Both the position numbers and the translations under genes were made by a program. 7,434 bases of DNA from an uncultured Oscillospiraceae bacterium. GTDB taxonomy: Bacteria; Bacillota; Clostridia; Oscillospirales; Acutalibacteraceae. The stretch lies in contig CABQAA010000101.1 in the NCBI GenBank assembly GCA_902461995.1, positions 1 through 7,434 of the forward strand, given 5' to 3'. Numbering within the stretch: the first letter of the stretch is position 1; each line of letters starts with the position of its first letter. This document shows, one piece after another, positions 5,360 to 7,434 of the stretch. The notes beneath the pieces were generated by a model that saw nothing but the letters and a program-made list of their open reading frames with translations, did not search any database and was not told where the DNA came from.

Positions 5360-6727
5360 CTAGCGCACACGACGGGATTTGACCATCACGACGGACGCTG
5401 CAACGGCCAGAGCGCCCGCCAGGACGACCCACACCATGGTGGTGCTGCCGGTGGTCGGGTTCTCGGGCTTGCTTTCAGGTGTGCTGGGATCGCTTTCGGT
5501 TTTGATTGCTTCCCACTTCGCATACAGGGTCACATCACCAGTCACGGTGGTGTCGAAGTCATATGCTTTGGTCAGAGCTTCGTCGGAGAACCAGCCCTTG
5601 AAGTTGAAACCTTCCTTGGTGGGATCTTCCGGCTTCTCCACCTTCTCGCCTTCTATGGTCGGGAGGACCACGTCTTCTTCCCCGTTGTTGGCCTTATAGG
5701 TCACGGTATAAACGTTCTTGACCGCGTCGGTGCCGAAAGAGGTTTCCAGATCCTCGCTGTTGCCGACTTTGGCTTCCGGAGACACGGCGACAACCACTTC
5801 GACGCCCTCGGTATCGGGCGTGATTTCGGTGCCGCCGGTGGTGCCGGGATGCAGTTCCTTGACCTCGCCGCCGGTGACAACGCCGCCAACCGCCGTAACG
5901 GTGCCCGTCACACTCGCATCGCCCGTTTCGCCGCCGAGATACATTTTGTCAACGGTGCCGCCCATGACGACGATAACCGAAGCATCCATAGAGCCGCGGT
6001 TGACGCCCTGCAGGACGTTGATTTTACCGTCGACAACCGCCACTGCAGCCGTCCCGGTATACCCGTTCGAACCGCCGGCCGTCACCCACGCAGAGGACAT
6101 ATCGCCGCCCGCAATGGCCAAGCTCGCGGCCTTGGTGCAGCTGATACCCTCACCGCCGCCGAACACCAGGGAGGTGATTTTGCCGCCGCTGATGATCACG
6201 TTGGTCTCATCCACGACACAGGGGGATTCCTTGGGATCTCCCGCATACCAAGTGGCGGTATAATCGCAGTCGTCGCCGCATCCTTTTACAAAAGAGGACG
6301 CACCGCCGCCCTGAACGGAAACAGCCGTACCGCCCTTGAACTCCACGTTGGCGGTTTTGACATGGCTCTTGTGCAGACCGCCGCCGATCAGGTTGCGGAC
6401 CGTGCCGTTTTCCATGACGATGGACGTGGATTCATAGATTCCGTCGTGATTATGGCTGCCGCCGAACACCGTCACGTTCTTGCCGACTGCCAGTTCTCCG
6501 TCGGTGCCCCATTTGACCAGGGCCCCTTCTTGTCCGTCCGTACGGGCGACGATGGTGACGGGCGTGCCGTTGGCGAAGAGCATCTCGGTGCTGCCGATGG
6601 TCACCGCTTTCGGCTCACTGGGCTCCAGATACGTTGTCGCCTCTTCCGCGAAAGCCGACACGCTGCCCATGGTCAGCAGCATAGCCGCACCGGCGACGAA
6701 CGTCAACACTTTTTTCATTCTTTTCAT
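5360..6727 (-). CDS. Secreted surface protein: beta-helix-like repeats, Flg_new repeat, sorting-like tail (455 aa)
   Basis: Residues 1-27 are a Sec signal peptide: basic start, hydrophobic core, SAFA then EE as cleavage site. Residues 86-300 contain about seven degenerate repeats in which an alternating hydrophobic strand, GG, a second strand and GGG recur, as in right-handed parallel beta-helix proteins. Four cysteines (150, 154, 170, 197) fall in this part, and C150/C154 lie in a GCGDDCDY loop. Residues 339-407 form a Listeria/Bacteroides-type repeat (Flg_new/InlB B-repeat like), with TVTYKANNG, FKGWFSDEAL and VTLYAKWEA. A Ser/Thr/Pro/Glu linker leads to NPTTG (423-427), a hydrophobic segment and a basic SRRVR end: the shape of a sortase signal or a C-terminal anchor. 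It is probably displayed on the cell wall as an adhesin or binding protein; the ligand is unknown. The start at 6727 has a GGAAGGG site 9 nt upstream. No sortase gene is in the window. Confidence 0.9.
   Translation of the reverse strand: MKRMKKVLTFVAGAAMLLTMGSVSAFAEEATTYLEPSEPKAVTIGSTEMLFANGTPVTIVARTDGQEGALVKWGTDGELAVGKNVTVFGGSHNHDGIYESTSIVMENGTVRNLIGGGLHKSHVKTANVEFKGGTAVSVQGGGASSFVKGCGDDCDYTATWYAGDPKESPCVVDETNVIISGGKITSLVFGGGEGISCTKAASLAIAGGDMSSAWVTAGGSNGYTGTAAVAVVDGKINVLQGVNRGSMDASVIVVMGGTVDKMYLGGETGDASVTGTVTAVGGVVTGGEVKELHPGTTGGTEITPDTEGVEVVVAVSPEAKVGNSEDLETSFGTDAVKNVYTVTYKANNGEEDVVLPTIEGEKVEKPEDPTKEGFNFKGWFSDEALTKAYDFDTTVTGDVTLYAKWEAIKTESDPSTPESKPENPTTGSTTMVWVVLAGALAVAASVVMVKSRRVR
5828..6472 (-). 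repeat. Protein-level Gly-Gly repeats (beta-helix-like) in the surface protein
   Basis: Units of about 16-20 residues follow the pattern hydrophobic strand, GG or NG, hydrophobic strand, GG(G), separated by variable loops. Examples are SIVMENGTVRNLIGGG, ANVEFKGGTAVSVQGGG, NVIISGGKITSLVFGGG and SVIVVMGGTVDKMYLGG. The DNA copies are diverged, so this is an old repeat, not a recent tandem duplication. Confidence 0.7.
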
Positions 6728-6813
6728 GTTGTTCTTCCCTTCCGCTTCTTTTTTCCAAAACCAAACCCGTTTGGGATATAAACAGAATCCATTTTGGGCC
6801 GCCTTTGGTGCAA
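6724..6813 (-). CDS. Possible 29-codon leader ORF overlapping the surface protein start
   Basis: A GAGGAG ribosome-type site (6826-6821) in the leader has no ATG at the proper distance, but a TTG lies 7 nt after it (6813-6811). The frame from that TTG runs 29 codons and stops at a TGA overlapping the downstream ATG as ATGA, the usual layout for coupled translation. The peptide would be small and basic, ending KKKRKGRTT. Because the surface gene begins ATG-AAA, a stop in this frame is automatic, so the overlap itself is weak evidence. It may be a leader peptide or chance. Confidence 0.2.
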   Translation of the reverse strand: MHQRRPKMDSVYIPNGFGFGKKKRKGRTT

Positions 6814-6842
6814 CAGATTTCTCCTCTCGAACATTTCGTTTT

Positions 6843-6878
6843 GAATTTGTGACTCTCGGTCACATTTTCCGCAAATTC
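6843..6878 (-). promoter_or_regulatory. Nested inverted repeats in the surface protein leader
   Basis: A perfect 6-bp dyad, TGTGAC (6848-6853) and GTCACA (6859-6864), is nested in a second one, GAATTTG (6843-6849) and CAAATTC (6872-6878). In the minus-strand RNA this can fold as a hairpin with a 5-nt CGAGA loop, extended by an A+U stem beyond a one-sided bulge. As DNA it resembles a CRP-type TGTGA/TCACA site, but with a 7-bp rather than 6-bp gap. It lies between the predicted promoter and the ATG. Confidence 0.4.
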
Positions 6879-6919
6879 CTTACAAAACCGTCCGTTACAG
6901 CCAATCTGTTACCAGGCAC

Positions 6920-6980
6920 AGTATAGCGCAACTTTTTCAAAAAATCCATTTAATTCCAAAATTTAATAAAAATTTAACAA
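6920..6980 (-). promoter_or_regulatory. Probable promoter of the surface protein gene with A+T-rich upstream tract
   Basis: TATACT on the minus strand (6925-6920) is a good -10 box. The -35 position (TGGATT, 6948-6943, 17-bp spacer) matches weakly. Just upstream lies a tract of almost pure A+T (about 6949-6980), which could act as an UP element. The leader would be about 185 nt, unusually long here. The interval 6728-6996 otherwise holds the nested dyads and the possible leader ORF. Confidence 0.45.
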
Positions 6981-6996
6981 AAACAGCCTAAATGTC

Positions 6997-7434
6997 TCAT
7001 TTTAATTTTATGACTGTTCGGTTGCGGTACAGAGTGTTGTCGTTGCTCAGCAGGACGTTGTATACGCCGTCCTGCTCATCGGCAGATTTGAGCAGCAGCC
7101 CGTTGTGTTCGAGTTGCCCCTCCGGATCGCCGCACCACTTTTTGACTTCGTCCGTAATGTCAAAGCACAGTTCCGGCTGCAGGCTTTCCAAAAGAACCGC
7201 GCGTTCCCCAACGGCATAGCGATCGTTCCAATTTCCCGTCATGCTACACCAGTCTTCCAGAATCGTTCTCATTTCGAGGCGGTCTTGCCGGCTGGTCAGA
7301 GAATAGGTATAATATGACGCTTGCAGAATATTCTCGGCCTTAAGATGCAGCCTCTTTGTAAATTGATAGCGGATCATCAGCTGCCCGATACCGTAATTGG
7401 GGCTGTTGCCCACAACCGCATAATTGCGCAGATA
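6997..7434 (-). CDS. C-terminal part of a DNRLRE-like domain protein (cut by window edge)
   Basis: The minus-strand frame is open from the right edge to a TGA at 6999-6997, giving 145 residues of a longer protein. A GTG at 7413 is only an internal valine, since the frame continues past it and the fold begins upstream. The visible part fits the end of a DNRLRE-type extracellular module: SPNYGIGQLMIRYQ near the start, a strand with ENILQASYYTYSL, then an EDWCSMTGNWND segment. After that come CFDITDEVKKWCGDPEGQ, HNGLLLKSADEQDG and a final RNRTVIKLK strand. This beta-rich domain is typical of secreted or wall-bound proteins, often as one module of larger repeat-rich polypeptides. No anchor follows, so it ends in the domain. 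Its role is unknown; the same orientation as the surface protein 270 bp downstream suggests a small envelope cluster. Confidence 0.65.
   Translation of the reverse strand, partial: YLRNYAVVGNSPNYGIGQLMIRYQFTKRLHLKAENILQASYYTYSLTSRQDRLEMRTILEDWCSMTGNWNDRYAVGERAVLLESLQPELCFDITDEVKKWCGDPEGQLEHNGLLLKSADEQDGVYNVLLSNDNTLYRNRTVIKLK

Noticed and set aside
5849..6781. Plus-strand frame of 310 codons
   Set aside because: It is antisense to the surface protein gene, has no signal or recognised motif, and lacks a ribosome site.
6848..6864. Genuine CRP binding site
   Set aside because: The gap between TGTGA and TCACA is 7 bp, not 6. It lies downstream of the predicted promoter, and cAMP-CRP control is not established in clostridia. 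Kept only as a dyad.
6970..7002. Terminator after the DNRLRE-like gene
   Set aside because: AAATG/CATTT is a 5-bp stem with a 3-nt loop, followed at a distance by five T residues. It is too weak to call and overlaps the stop codon.

Overview
The window looks like a piece of a moderately G+C-rich Gram-positive genome, most likely an anaerobic clostridial (Oscillospiraceae-like) bacterium. The evidence is strong purine-rich Shine-Dalgarno sites, sigma-A type promoters, short hairpin/U-tract terminators, a Firmicutes ArAE_1 (DUF939) transporter-like protein, and a secreted protein carrying a Listeria/Bacteroides-type repeat and an NPxTG sorting-like tail. The taxonomic assignment is inference; there is no rRNA gene or other phylogenetic marker.

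Layout, left to right. (1) The first 21 codons of an unidentified minus-strand gene with a textbook promoter (63 to 1). (2) Two adjacent minus-strand genes for zinc-ribbon/proline-rich/TM2 membrane proteins (206-685 and 948-1634), each with its own promoter and terminator. (3) A divergent intergenic region (1635-1961) leading to a plus-strand citrate synthase (1962-3323), closed by a G+C-rich hairpin. (4) A minus-strand single-pass membrane protein of unknown function (3389-3907), divergent from a plus-strand ArAE_1 family membrane protein (4037-5197). Their shared 129-bp intergenic region holds a 13-bp palindrome in which opposite -10 elements are mirror images. (5) A minus-strand secreted, probably wall-anchored protein (5360-6727) with Gly-Gly-rich beta-helix-like repeats, preceded by a long structured leader. 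(6) The C-terminal part of a minus-strand protein resembling a DNRLRE domain, running off the right edge (6997-7434).

The genes do not form one pathway. Nearly all appear monocistronic with their own signals. The common thread is the cell envelope: two TM2 proteins, one signal-anchored protein, one transporter-like protein, one surface repeat protein and probably a second extracellular protein. Citrate synthase is the only metabolic enzyme and stands alone, without aconitase or isocitrate dehydrogenase. I see no mobile element, CRISPR array, tRNA or rRNA. The items most worth a second look are the related dyad motifs at the two TM2 promoters, the mirror-image divergent promoter, and the leader and repeat architecture of the surface protein.
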